Translations under genes and position numbers: made by a program
Shown here: in pieces, positions 27,242 to 36,225 of the stretch
Layout of the letters: each line of letters starts with the position of its first letter
Numbering within the stretch: the first letter of the stretch is position 1
DNA from: Lachnospiraceae bacterium
GTDB lineage: Bacteria > Bacillota > Clostridia > Lachnospirales > Lachnospiraceae
DNA length: 64,000 nt
Direction: 5' to 3'
NCBI GenBank assembly: GCA_902363555.1
Contig: CABJAM010000008.1
Coordinates: 62,001 to 126,000 of the forward strand
The notes under the pieces: model-generated
What the model saw: the letters and a program-made list of their open reading frames with translations, nothing else
Databases searched by the model: none
What the model was told of the DNA's origin: nothing

Positions 27242-27934
27242 CTATTTCCCTGTGAGCTGGATCAGCTTGATTTCATTGCTCAGGGAAGTCTTGAATAAAT
27301 CCACTAAATTTTTCTTTCTTGAAAATAAACAACTGGCATTTCCCCCGGAAGGGATCTCACCGGTGAGGATGGCTTCCGAATCGGTGATCACGCCGATCTG
27401 TCCCGCCGGGCGCGGTGACCGATAGCTGATGATGCGCGCATCCTCCACCAAAGCGTCAGTGATCACTACCACCTTGATCCCTTCCTGCGCCCTTTTTTTA
27501 AGTATTTCCATAAAGGGCGAAAGTAACGGGGCTTCTCCGGTAATATATATCCGCTGTAATGCTGATTTTATCAGAGATTCGATCTTATGACAAATGTTTT
27601 CTTCACCTTTTATCGTAATGTAGGCTTCTTCGCTCTGGGATTTATCCGGCAGACTTGCAATCAGTTGATTTTTAAGCTGTAGGAGGCTTCCGATCTTCTT
27701 CTCTAAAAATTCTTCCGCCGGCACTGGCACGTATTTGGTCGGCGTTCCGTCCACGGTGCAGGCCGCCCCCTTATCCACCAGACCGGCCAGGGATGTATAG
27801 GCGTTGGATCTTGAAATCCCTGTGGCCTTGGCCGCCTCGTAGCCGGTCATGGCCCCTTCCGCCAATAGCTGCACATAGAGCGTGGATTCCTGACGGGTCA
27901 GGCCGAAACGCATGAGATTTTCGATAATATCCAT
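27242..27934 (-). CDS. TrmB-family transcriptional regulator
   Basis: 230 residues. An N-terminal winged helix (MRFGLTRQESTLYVQLL ... TGISRSNAYTSLAGL) is joined by a coiled coil (about 80-100) to a C-terminal ligand-binding domain of the phospholipase-D-like TrmB type. TrmB regulators usually sense sugars or small metabolites. As first gene of the regulator-lysA-eutH unit it probably controls it. Confidence 0.88.
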   Translation of the reverse strand: MDIIENLMRFGLTRQESTLYVQLLAEGAMTGYEAAKATGISRSNAYTSLAGLVDKGAACTVDGTPTKYVPVPAEEFLEKKIGSLLQLKNQLIASLPDKSQSEEAYITIKGEENICHKIESLIKSALQRIYITGEAPLLSPFMEILKKRAQEGIKVVVITDALVEDARIISYRSPRPAGQIGVITDSEAILTGEIPSGGNASCLFSRKKNLVDLFKTSLSNEIKLIQLTGK

Positions 27935-28000
27935 GGAAATTCCTTTCTTGCGATGACGCGGTCACGTTTTTCGGAGTTGATAGTATTTCTTTACAGGAAC

Positions 28001-28029
28001 ACTATAGCATGCCTTTATGGCTGCGTCAA
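28001..28029 (-). promoter_or_regulatory. Promoter of the trmB-lysA-eutH unit
   Basis: Minus-strand TTGACG (28024-28029) and TATAGT (28001-28006), 17-base spacing. About 60 bases of leader precede the start codon. Confidence 0.75.
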
Positions 28030-28073
28030 GCATTTAAGTAAATTTTCCTGATTTCATCCGGAATTATAAACCT

Positions 28074-28883
28074 TCAGGCATTCCAGCTATCTAACAGCTT
28101 CTTTAAAAGTTCCTTTAAAGTTCCCTGCTCCTCATCACTAAGTGCATCAAATAGGCCGCCGTCATTATACTCCACAGAAACTATGTCTTTGGCATTTCTC
28201 CCCGTCTCAGTAAGCTTAATAATGCTCTTACGCTTGTCAGAGTCATCCTTTTCCCGTAAAATCAGCCCTTTATCCTCCAATTTTGCAAGGATTTCGCTGA
28301 TTGAGCCCGGCTGTACATGCAATATTTCCTGAAGTTCTTTCTGAGTCATCAAAGCCTGCTCCTGTAAAATAGTAAGTATTCTGTCCTGAGTTGTTCCATG
28401 ACCGTTCCCATGCTCCCGGCCCCGGCCTCCGCCATGATAGAGACGATGCCCGCATCCACGCAGCAAACCATAAAGGCTGTCCTGCTCGTATGGGTGCCTG
28501 TCCGTATGCGGTCTGCCCACATAAGCACGTTCTCTATTTTCGGATTTCCGATGTTCACGATTTCCATGTCCATAATTTCCATGTTCACGATTTCCATGTT
28601 CACGATTTCCATGTTCATAATTTCTATGTCCATCCCGCCCCCGGCCACCCTGGCCTTGATCGCCATAGCTTCGACCTTCATGGGCACAGCCGTCATGCGC
28701 TCCGCCGTTCTGGTTTTCAACACCGAAGAAGCTTCTTCCTCTTCCGCATCCAAGTGCTGTCACAGGACAGTGTTTAGGACACTGGCTACAATACTGTATG
28801 TTTTCATTAGATACACCCGTTTCACTTGCTTTACCTGTTTCATTAATTTCCTCAACGTCCTTTGTTACTATTGTATTATTCAT
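28074..28883 (-). CDS. MarR-family regulator with Cys/His-rich N-terminal extension
   Basis: 269 residues. The C-terminal 110 residues form a MarR winged helix (MTQKELQEILHVQPGSISEILAKLE ... DKRKSIIKLTETG). The first 150 residues are unusual: a CSQCPKHCPVTALGCGRG cysteine cluster, then a disordered Gly/His/Arg-rich stretch with five tandem five-residue units N-R/Y-E-H-G. This looks like a metal- or redox-sensing extension. Two MarR-type operators flank its own promoter, so it is probably autorepressed. No target gene is adjacent on the same strand. Confidence 0.9.
   Translation of the reverse strand: MNNTIVTKDVEEINETGKASETGVSNENIQYCSQCPKHCPVTALGCGRGRSFFGVENQNGGAHDGCAHEGRSYGDQGQGGRGRDGHRNYEHGNREHGNREHGNYGHGNREHRKSENRERAYVGRPHTDRHPYEQDSLYGLLRGCGHRLYHGGGRGREHGNGHGTTQDRILTILQEQALMTQKELQEILHVQPGSISEILAKLEDKGLILREKDDSDKRKSIIKLTETGRNAKDIVSVEYNDGGLFDALSDEEQGTLKELLKKLLDSWNA
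28548..28622 (-). repeat. 15-bp in-frame tandem repeat in the MarR-type gene
   Basis: Five 15-bp units of the form AAT YRT GRA CAT GGA encode N-Y/R-E-H-G. A sixth, decayed unit may follow. The repeat is exactly in phase and lies in the low-complexity linker. Confidence 0.9.
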
Positions 28884-28927
28884 ATTTACGTCCTCCTTGA
28901 TTGTTTAAAAGTTTTCTTAAATTAGTT

Positions 28928-28975
28928 AGGTACCTTGATATAATACACCCATTTCGCATTATTGTCAAGGTGCCT
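28928..28975 (-). promoter_or_regulatory. Promoter of the MarR-type gene with two operators
   Basis: Minus-strand TTGACA (28963-28968) and TATTAT (28940-28945) are 17 bases apart. Near-palindromic AGGTACCT (28928-28935) and AGGTGCCT (28968-28975) lie 40 bases centre to centre, one past the -10 and one over the -35. Confidence 0.8.
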
Positions 28976-28993
28976 AATTAATTTTTTATTTTT

Positions 28994-29056
28994 TATGGCT
29001 CGTTGCTTCCCGCACCCGTCTCCGCTTCGCTCCGACGGCTTGTGGCTCGTTGCTTC
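28994..29056 (-). repeat. Direct repeat pair, GGCTCGTTGCTTC type (element C)
   Basis: The sequence GGCTCGTTGCTTC occurs twice, 47 bases apart, in the gap between the MarR-type gene and the GH39 gene. A close relative is found in the hairpin between the alarmone synthetase and hflX genes. Confidence 0.5.
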
Positions 29057-29060
29057 GCGC

Positions 29061-29103
29061 AAAAAACTCCCGCGGGGCCGTTTATGGGCCTGACGGGAGT
29101 TTC
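29061..29103 (-). terminator. Terminator of the GH39 operon
   Basis: A hairpin with arms ACTCCCG and CGGGAGT is followed on the minus strand by TTTTTT. Confidence 0.85.
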
Positions 29104-29119
29104 GTTTATTTATTGATGC

Positions 29120-30601
29120 TTAAAAGTCGATTTCTATGCCACAGAGGCCATTTACCGGCACCGTCAGTGTTACGGAGCACTGTCCATTTTCCACTACCGG
29201 CTCCAGGCTTTCCAGCATCAGCTCGGAGTCCTCATGGAGCTTTTCCACCTGAGCAGGCTTTAAATACTCCGGCTCGCCCATGGCGATCCATGCATTTTTA
29301 GCATTGGCATGGGTTTCATCTACACGGCGTACCCACACATTGGAAACACTCTCCAAACCTGAGATCTTAATTGTAATCTCCTCATCCTTAACCGGCTCCC
29401 CGGGCACCTGATGGTTATAAGCCGCCAGCTTTATACCGTTTGGGGTTCTTGTGGCCAGCACCTCCACGGTCGCCTCCGACGTATCACAGTCCACAGTAAG
29501 CCGCTCATCGCCCAGCTCATGGAAAATTTCAAAAGTCCGGTACACAGGCTTGGCCACACTGTAGAAATTCTGCAGGCCGAAACCACCGTGGAAAGGCTTG
29601 CCGGCCTGAGCGCCCTCCTCGAAAATATCGGTGAAGGTCCAGAACGAATACCCTTTAACAAGACCGTCATTGTCCGCCAGAACCTTTGCCACCATGGCAG
29701 CCGCATAGGCTTCATCATGGAGATGATCGCGGCTGTCGGCCGACGTATTCCATTCTGTATAATAAAGTGGATAATCACCGGCCTCAGCTTTGGCCTTTTG
29801 GGTCATTTTCTTCAAAATGCCACGCTCATACTTGCCAAATTCACTGCCAAGCTGGGTAAAAAATTCCTCCATGGTCATATCGCTGTTTTTCCACAGCGGA
29901 TCATCCGTAGGATAATGGTGGGTGGAAATAAAATCCAGGGGCACCTGATTTGTCCTGCAATAATCGATCATCTCCGGAATCCACGCATTAATAGATGTGG
30001 CCGGACCGCCTACCCGCAGCTCATCACTGACGGATTTAATCGTCTGAGCCGTATTTTTATACAATTCAAAATACTGCTCCTGGGTACCATCCCAGAAAAA
30101 GGCCAGGTTTGGTTCATTCCAAACTTCAAAAAACCACTGCTTCACTTCATCCAGACCGTAACGGTCAATATTATGTACGATAAATGCATGGATAAATTCG
30201 TTCCAAAGCTTGTAATCTCTGGGCGGCGTTATATTGCCCTTGTAATAAAAGCATGTCGTTTCGCCGGAAGCCAGGCAGGTGGGCATAAATCCAATCTCCA
30301 CAAAGGGCTTCATACCGATGCTCAGCAGGAAATCAAAAATATTGTCCGTATTCATAAAATTGTACAAAATTCCCTGACCACGGCCCATATGGTCCGTCTT
30401 CTCGTAGCACACACACATATCATCATCAAAAATCCCATGAAAACGCACGTACTTAAAGCCCAGCTCATCATGGGCGCGCTTTAACTGCTTCCGGTAATCC
30501 TCCCGCAGCGCGGTGTAGCCATGGCAGCTTCCCACACATAATTCCCAGTAATGAGGAAATGGCGTCGTGGCTCCACTGGCATCCAAATTAAATTGAATCA
30601 T
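29120..30601 (-). CDS. Glycoside hydrolase family 39 (beta-xylosidase-like)
   Basis: 493 residues from ATG 30601, which follows AGGGGG. A (beta/alpha)8 barrel with acid/base Glu163 in EVWNEPN and nucleophile Glu283 in YYTEWN, then a C-terminal beta-sandwich. Family 39 enzymes release xylose or related sugars from beta-xylosides, although some act on iduronides, arabinosides or galactosides. No signal peptide, so cytoplasmic. It follows the apiosidase-like gene by 76 bases and probably shares its transcript. Confidence 0.92.
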   Translation of the reverse strand: MIQFNLDASGATTPFPHYWELCVGSCHGYTALREDYRKQLKRAHDELGFKYVRFHGIFDDDMCVCYEKTDHMGRGQGILYNFMNTDNIFDFLLSIGMKPFVEIGFMPTCLASGETTCFYYKGNITPPRDYKLWNEFIHAFIVHNIDRYGLDEVKQWFFEVWNEPNLAFFWDGTQEQYFELYKNTAQTIKSVSDELRVGGPATSINAWIPEMIDYCRTNQVPLDFISTHHYPTDDPLWKNSDMTMEEFFTQLGSEFGKYERGILKKMTQKAKAEAGDYPLYYTEWNTSADSRDHLHDEAYAAAMVAKVLADNDGLVKGYSFWTFTDIFEEGAQAGKPFHGGFGLQNFYSVAKPVYRTFEIFHELGDERLTVDCDTSEATVEVLATRTPNGIKLAAYNHQVPGEPVKDEEITIKISGLESVSNVWVRRVDETHANAKNAWIAMGEPEYLKPAQVEKLHEDSELMLESLEPVVENGQCSVTLTVPVNGLCGIEIDF

Positions 30602-30677
30602 ACAAAATCCCCCTGTCATTAAAATTTATATCTGTTATTTATTATAACCCATCCATGAAGTCATTCCAATAGGAAAT

Positions 30678-32147
30678 TTACTCCCAGCCGGGAAATACCT
30701 TCTCCACCTCTGCCTTTGGCATTTCAAATTCCTTGAGTACCTGACTAAGCGGCCGACCCGGCTGACTCCAGTTCAGCGCCACATCCTCCAGCACAAGAAT
30801 CCAGTCATTGTGATCGCCGCAGTCCGGGGATGTAAACGATGTCCATTGTCTGTCATTGTCCAATGTAAATGCTTCCCCGGAGCACTCACCATTTCCCGGA
30901 TTAAACCACCAGCCCTTCAGCTGTCCGCCTGCAAGCTTTGACAGATCCACGCTCTCGTTTCCCCCACTGCTCATATAAATAAAGGCGAAACGCCCTTCCT
31001 TATCCACACAGGCCTGTCGATGATCGTCCAGACAGCCATCACCGCAGTGAGCCGAATGCGCAATCATTTCCTGGCATGGGATCACCTGATCGAAGGGTCT
31101 GGAATCCACGAAATCCCGAAGCACCCGCATCTGCCATGCCCCCGGCCGGTCCAGAGCTTCGTACCATGTGCACGGACGCCCGGCTTTATCCTTCTCTGAA
31201 ATGGTACACCATACGCTGGCGTGTCCGTAGGTATGGCCGAAGGCACCCGCAAACAGTGACCAATAGGCGCGCTTGCGCACCATCCACGCATCGTGCAGCG
31301 GAAAATCCCCGGGCCAGCCGGTAGGCATCTGCTCATATGCAGGCTCACCGTCAAAAATCGGCTTTGTCACCGCCCGGTTATAATCCTCCTTCACCTGATT
31401 ATAATTTTGTGACGTTGTTCCATGTCCGGACTGAAGCATAATAAAATCGATCCAGACATCCGCATCATCCCAATAAGTCATGGTGGAATATTTCCCGGTT
31501 TCCATCTCATAACATGTATGGTAGGTCATCAGCGCCCGGCTCCAATCCTCATCCCAGACATTCCATTTCAAATCTTTGCCGGTTACGCCATTGCCGATGC
31601 CTTCGGCCAATAGCCGCCACACCGCTTTATAATCCACACCTTTATGGATGGGCTGGCGGTCGCCTCCCAGACACCAGACGATATTGTCACGGTCCTTATA
31701 ACGGCGGCCGATCCACTGGCCATACGCGTAGGCATTGTCCACAGTCATGGTTTTTTCATAGGTGCGGCCGGTCCAGTCCTCGCCTACGACCAACTGGCCC
31801 CAGATTGGCAAAAGACATATGTACAGGCCACGCTTGTCGGCCTCTTCAATGATCCAGTCCAGATATTCAAAATACTTCTCGTTGCGTTTTGACAGATCAT
31901 AGTCGAACAACGCCGGCTCCCCGCACGGATTATGCATCCCGTAATCCATCTCCGGGTCCAGGGCCACCATCTGCAGCACCGTAAAGCCCTGCTGCACCCG
32001 CTTATCCATCAGATACAGCGCGTCATCCCATTTCAGCCGCATGGGCACGGTCCAGTCCGTATCCGCCAGCCAGAAAAACGGCTTCCCGCTCATGGTCACC
32101 AGGTGTCTTTTGTCATCAGAAATTTTTAAACGTTCAAGCTTGCTCAT
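30678..32147 (-). CDS. Apiosidase-like glycoside hydrolase (DUF4038, GH140-type) with C-terminal collagen-binding-like domain
   Basis: 489 residues from the ATG at 32147 behind GAGGTG. The N-terminal barrel begins GKPFFWLADTDW, the hallmark of the DUF4038/apiosidase-like fold, and contains WCLGGDRQP and FDGEPAYEQMP stretches. The last 90 residues (IYMSSGGNESVDLSKLAG to WILVLED) resemble the putative collagen-binding domain PF12904 that often follows it. GH140 enzymes cut apiose from rhamnogalacturonan II; related members act on other plant glycans. Cytoplasmic; encoded between the AraC regulator and GH39. Confidence 0.88.
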   Translation of the reverse strand: MSKLERLKISDDKRHLVTMSGKPFFWLADTDWTVPMRLKWDDALYLMDKRVQQGFTVLQMVALDPEMDYGMHNPCGEPALFDYDLSKRNEKYFEYLDWIIEEADKRGLYICLLPIWGQLVVGEDWTGRTYEKTMTVDNAYAYGQWIGRRYKDRDNIVWCLGGDRQPIHKGVDYKAVWRLLAEGIGNGVTGKDLKWNVWDEDWSRALMTYHTCYEMETGKYSTMTYWDDADVWIDFIMLQSGHGTTSQNYNQVKEDYNRAVTKPIFDGEPAYEQMPTGWPGDFPLHDAWMVRKRAYWSLFAGAFGHTYGHASVWCTISEKDKAGRPCTWYEALDRPGAWQMRVLRDFVDSRPFDQVIPCQEMIAHSAHCGDGCLDDHRQACVDKEGRFAFIYMSSGGNESVDLSKLAGGQLKGWWFNPGNGECSGEAFTLDNDRQWTSFTSPDCGDHNDWILVLEDVALNWSQPGRPLSQVLKEFEMPKAEVEKVFPGWE

Positions 32148-32317
32148 TTCGTCACCTCTCATATACTTTCCGGCTTCCGGAACGCATCCGGAAAACAGCC
32201 GGCCCCACGCCTCCGGCGCAGGTTTATTTTTATGCTACTTATTTAAGGATAACGCAAATGAGCGGATTCCGCTTTCATAAAACCGACGGGATGCTTTTCT
32301 ATTTCAGCGTAGTTTTT

Positions 32318-33541
32318 CTAATCGCTTCCATGCCCATCGGCATTCTCCGCCTCATGGCGAATCGCCACCGGACTGGCCCCGTAAAAGCGGCGAAACACCG
32401 TGGAAAAATGAGCAAAGTTATGATACCCCACCCGCAGCGCCACCTCACTGACCGGAAGCTCTGTTTTTATAAGAAGCTGGCGGGCCATAAGCATCTTTTC
32501 ACGGGTCACATATTCCATCAAAGAAATGCCATTTTCCTTTTTGAAAACTCTCCCCAGATAATCCGCGTTCATGTGCACGCGCTCCGCCAGTATCTCCCGG
32601 GTCAGCTCCTTATCCAGATGTCCGGCAATGTAATCCCGTACCTTTTCCGAAGCGGATTTCTCCTGAATGCCGCCAGCCGCTGGCAGACGCCGGAGCTTTT
32701 CAAGCATGTTCCGGATATAGCTCAGCGCATTTTCCACAGAATCATAACGGCGGACATAGATCATTTCCTCAAGCTCATCCGAAAACAGGGGCAGATGTAT
32801 ATCCTTCCCGCTGAGAAAACGATACAGTATCTGTTCAAACTCATGCATGAACCGGTTCAGATAATGCCGGCGCATGGCAGGCATTTCCCTGGCCATATAA
32901 GCTTCAATAGCATCGTACAGCTTATCATACATGCCCTTTTCCAGCATGAGCCGCCAAATTTCTCCGTCTGGCGGCTCATATGGACGCTTTTGTGCAAAAG
33001 CATCTTCATATCGGTAAATTCTTGCGGCTGAGGATACCGCCCCCTGCTCCATGGCCATCAGCTCATTAAAATGTCCGGTAAGCTTATCCATATAAAGAGG
33101 TATACCCACAAACACCGCCAGCTTATACTTCCAGATATCCGAAAGGAATTGGATGTATTCTTCACATTGCCCAAGAACCATATCCACCGTCATCGTCCGC
33201 TCCATGGGCACAACGATACCTGAAACAGTCATGGAAACCCTGAAAAATCCTGTATTTTTCCAGCGAAAGATACACTGCACCAGATTTTCCTCATTGCGAA
33301 GCGACAGGCCTTCACGGTATTTAACACTAAACAAAACGATCAGATAAGGAACGGCCATATCCAAAGGCAAACGGTAATTATAAAGCTTTATGTCAATCTC
33401 CTCATTGGAAAGGGAACTGCCGTTTTCCAGCAGCTCTTCCCAAAATGCAGAGAGCATCCGGTCGTTATGCATCTTTTTTCTGGGCTCGCTGTGCTTTAGA
33501 GCCTCTGGTATATAATGTTCATTTTGTGGTCCTGTCAACAT
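32318..33541 (-). CDS. AraC-family transcriptional regulator
   Basis: 407 residues. The C-terminal 100 residues carry the two AraC helix-turn-helix motifs (LAERVHMNADYLGRVFKKE and VALRVGYHNFAHFSTVFRR). The N-terminal 290 residues do not match a cupin I can recognise and are largely helical, as in sugar-responsive AraC proteins of Clostridia. It lies directly upstream of the two glycosidases on the same strand and is likely their activator. GAGGATC ribosome binding site before ATG 33541. Confidence 0.92.
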   Translation of the reverse strand: MLTGPQNEHYIPEALKHSEPRKKMHNDRMLSAFWEELLENGSSLSNEEIDIKLYNYRLPLDMAVPYLIVLFSVKYREGLSLRNEENLVQCIFRWKNTGFFRVSMTVSGIVVPMERTMTVDMVLGQCEEYIQFLSDIWKYKLAVFVGIPLYMDKLTGHFNELMAMEQGAVSSAARIYRYEDAFAQKRPYEPPDGEIWRLMLEKGMYDKLYDAIEAYMAREMPAMRRHYLNRFMHEFEQILYRFLSGKDIHLPLFSDELEEMIYVRRYDSVENALSYIRNMLEKLRRLPAAGGIQEKSASEKVRDYIAGHLDKELTREILAERVHMNADYLGRVFKKENGISLMEYVTREKMLMARQLLIKTELPVSEVALRVGYHNFAHFSTVFRRFYGASPVAIRHEAENADGHGSD

Positions 33542-33551
33542 GTTCTGATCC

Positions 33552-35135
33552 TCATATATGATACTTTTCTATACTACAAGTGTGCTTCTTAGAATGTACA
33601 TCATAGTTAATACCGACCAGAAGCATATCACTTCCATACCCCTCAAAAACCTGCGGATAATTACATTCTTTAATCTGTTTGATTGCCCCTTCACTGCTTT
33701 TATTCCATTTTAATTCAATAACTAAAATTGGCATAGCCGAATTTTTCTTAGGCAAATATACAACATCAGCATAACCCAATCCTGATGGGAGCTCCTGAAT
33801 TTCTCTATATTCATCAATACAACTAATATAAGCAAATCTTATAATACTTCGTAAAGCCTGCTCATTATTATAAAAGATGGGGGCAGTTGCTGTACTATGC
33901 ACGATTTCAATCATTTGAGCAACACTGGCTCCGTTCATATTTAGAGTTTCCCGAAGCAGGCTGTCTGATTGTAAAATCAATTTCGCAACCTCTTTATGCC
34001 TGCTAGCCTTTACCGCACGTACAAATTCCTGTCGGACCTCCTCATTGGGAATAAATACCGAACGCATGGATGAATCATAGGCCAGATACCCAAGATGAAC
34101 CAGCAATGTCAAAACATCATCCTTACTCCCGATGCTGGTCATGTCATTTTGGAAAGTACCGATATCCATCGGATATTTCGCACCGCCAAGCATTTGGATA
34201 ATTGCCTCTTTAAGTCCATCCTCATCCATATCAATATATATTTTTAATGATTCGTAGGTTTCTGTTTCCGTCCAATAGTTCCCAAATTCCTCACTTTTAA
34301 TCGCTTCAATAACAGAATTAGGACTATATATAGACTTCTCCCGGTTAAAAGAGTAGCCATCATACCATTTCTTCATTTTTTCAAAGCTCATATCATACTT
34401 AGCGCAAAGCTCTTCAACTTCATTTTCTGTAAAGCCAACGTACTTCGCCAACTGCCTTGGCTGAAGCATCGTATACTCCCGAAAATCCGTTAAAGCAGAC
34501 TGCGTACCGTATTTCTTAATGGGTAAAATACCCGTCATATAGGCGGCTTCGATCATTTTATCCGTTTGACTGCTCTTAAATAGTCCTCTTAGCAGTTGGA
34601 TGTATGCCTTCTGCAGGTTGACATCTTCTTTTGCTTCCCTAAATAATGCATCCCACTCATCGATTACTATAATAAATTTATTTCCTGTAATCTCATTGAC
34701 ATTCGCCAGGGCAACAGGCAATGACTCCCCCAGCTCCCCTGCTTCCGGGAACACAGTTTTAAGCTCGCTGATCACCTCTTTTTGGAGGTATTTTACAGTA
34801 TCCTTAATATTGGCAACTGTGGAAATGAACCATGTAATATCCAGATATAAAACATTATACTTATTCAGATGTTTTTCATAAAAGGGAGCTCCTGAAATTT
34901 CCAAATCCTCAAATAAACTCCTGGAATCACAGCTTTTATCATAATATGCACATAACATCTGCGTCGCAAAAGATTTTCCAAATCTCCTCGGTCTGCTAAC
35001 ACATATTAATTTATCTTTCGTACCTATCTTTTCATTTACAAAAGAAATCAAACCGGATTTATCGACATATAAACCTTTTCTGACAGATTCAAAACCGGCA
35101 TTTCCTAAATTAATATATAATCCCATGGCATCCAC
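33552..35135 (-). CDS. AAA-ATPase-like / PD-(D/E)XK nuclease-fold protein (DUF1703)
   Basis: 527 residues. The N-terminal AAA-ATPase-like domain starts GLYVDKSGLI and has a variant Walker A SRPRRFGKSFA and Walker B IIVIDEWDALF. The C-terminal 130 residues carry a PD-(D/E)XK-like core YADVVYLP and VIELKW. The family is abundant in Clostridia and Bacteroides; its function is unproven, and it has been suggested to behave as a mobile or defence-related nuclease. It sits between the LacI and AraC genes, ten bases from the latter, and is an unlikely part of the glycan regulon. Confidence 0.9.
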   Translation of the reverse strand: MDAMGLYINLGNAGFESVRKGLYVDKSGLISFVNEKIGTKDKLICVSRPRRFGKSFATQMLCAYYDKSCDSRSLFEDLEISGAPFYEKHLNKYNVLYLDITWFISTVANIKDTVKYLQKEVISELKTVFPEAGELGESLPVALANVNEITGNKFIIVIDEWDALFREAKEDVNLQKAYIQLLRGLFKSSQTDKMIEAAYMTGILPIKKYGTQSALTDFREYTMLQPRQLAKYVGFTENEVEELCAKYDMSFEKMKKWYDGYSFNREKSIYSPNSVIEAIKSEEFGNYWTETETYESLKIYIDMDEDGLKEAIIQMLGGAKYPMDIGTFQNDMTSIGSKDDVLTLLVHLGYLAYDSSMRSVFIPNEEVRQEFVRAVKASRHKEVAKLILQSDSLLRETLNMNGASVAQMIEIVHSTATAPIFYNNEQALRSIIRFAYISCIDEYREIQELPSGLGYADVVYLPKKNSAMPILVIELKWNKSSEGAIKQIKECNYPQVFEGYGSDMLLVGINYDVHSKKHTCSIEKYHI

Positions 35136-35156
35136 AACCTTTCTGTAGCCAACATG

Positions 35157-36125
35157 TTACGCCGACTCCCTTTCAACAAGCTGGTGTTCCACAATGATCG
35201 TCCGGCCGGTTGTCACCTCCTGGCGGATCACAGCATCCAACAGCTTCACAGCTTCCTGAGCCGTCTCTTTTATGCAGGAATCCACTGTGGTCAGCGGCGG
35301 TGTAAGGAAATTGGCCGATTCTATATTATCAAGTCCAATAACGGCAATATCCTCCGGGATTTTCAGACCTGCTTCCTTAAAATATTTCATACATCCGGCG
35401 GCCATCATATCACAGATGCAAAATACGCCGTCGACGCTGACGCCGCTTTTCACAAGAGCTTTTGCAGCATCATAGCCGCCGTCGTATGTATAATCCCCAT
35501 AAAAGATCAGTTCCTCGTCCACCTCTGCACCGCCGTCACACAACGCCTGACGGTAGCCGTTCTCCCTTCGCGATTCGATAAAGGGCGACTGCTTTACCGT
35601 TATGAGCGCGATCCTGCGCCGCCCCTTTCCTATAAGGTACTGTACGGCATCGTAGGACATCTGAGCTTCATCAGACATCACCGCGTAATTATTTTTAAAC
35701 AAAAGTCTCTTTGCCTTGAGCTGTACTAATGGATAATTTTTTAAATGGGCCTCCAGGGCGCCATTCCTGTCAATGACGCCAAGAAGGATCACTCCGGAAA
35801 TCTGTGCGCCGATAATATCAAAAATGTTGGCCTCATCGCCTAATTTATAGAAATTGAAGATCATCTGATAACCATATTCGCCGGCCGCCGCCCGGAGCTC
35901 ATCGAAAATATCCGGCAGTGTTGTATTGGTCATTACCAAAATCACCTTTTTATTGCCAAGGGCACTGGAAGCTCTTTTGGTTCCATAATCATAGCCCAGC
36001 TTTTCCATCGCCGCCAGTACACGCTGCCGCGTCTCCGGAATCACCTGCATACTATTATTTAACACACGGGAAACCGTCGCAGTGGACACATCCGCTTCCC
36101 TCGCAACATCCGCCATATTTGCCAT
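35157..36125 (-). CDS. LacI-family transcriptional regulator
   Basis: 322 residues from ATG 36125, chosen because AGGAGG lies upstream; an in-frame ATG at 36149 has none. The HTH MADVAREADVSTATVSRVLNN and hinge RVLAAMEKLGYDYG are canonical, followed by a periplasmic-binding-like effector domain that ends in VGLDNIESANFLTPPLTTVD. Sugar-responsive repressor. A palindrome over its own promoter suggests autorepression; the nearby glycosidases are plausible targets. Confidence 0.95.
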   Translation of the reverse strand: MANMADVAREADVSTATVSRVLNNSMQVIPETRQRVLAAMEKLGYDYGTKRASSALGNKKVILVMTNTTLPDIFDELRAAAGEYGYQMIFNFYKLGDEANIFDIIGAQISGVILLGVIDRNGALEAHLKNYPLVQLKAKRLLFKNNYAVMSDEAQMSYDAVQYLIGKGRRRIALITVKQSPFIESRRENGYRQALCDGGAEVDEELIFYGDYTYDGGYDAAKALVKSGVSVDGVFCICDMMAAGCMKYFKEAGLKIPEDIAVIGLDNIESANFLTPPLTTVDSCIKETAQEAVKLLDAVIRQEVTTGRTIIVEHQLVERESA

Positions 36126-36152
36126 AATCCCCGCCTCCTGCTGCTTCAAATT

Positions 36153-36205
36153 ACGCTTTCGCGTTTCTTATCATTTATTATACCGGACATCCATAAGAAT
36201 TTCCA
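36153..36205 (-). promoter_or_regulatory. LacI gene promoter with palindromic operator
   Basis: Minus-strand TGGAAA (36200-36205) and TATAAT (36177-36182) are 17 bases apart. The palindrome ACGC-TTTC-GCGT (36153-36164) lies just after the transcription start and suits a LacI-family operator. Confidence 0.65.
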
Positions 36206-36225
36206 CTAAAATAATAATACTGCAC

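Noticed and set aside
28548..28622. CRISPR-like array
   Set aside because: The 15-bp units are contiguous with no spacers and are in frame inside a protein gene.
29411..30484. A 357-codon open frame on the plus strand opposite the GH39 gene
   Set aside because: It lies entirely antisense to a gene with clear catalytic motifs, has no ribosome binding site and its translation shows no family features.
33552..35135. A defence island around the AAA/PD-(D/E)XK protein
   Set aside because: Its neighbours are sugar regulators and glycosidases, and no other defence-type gene is near.
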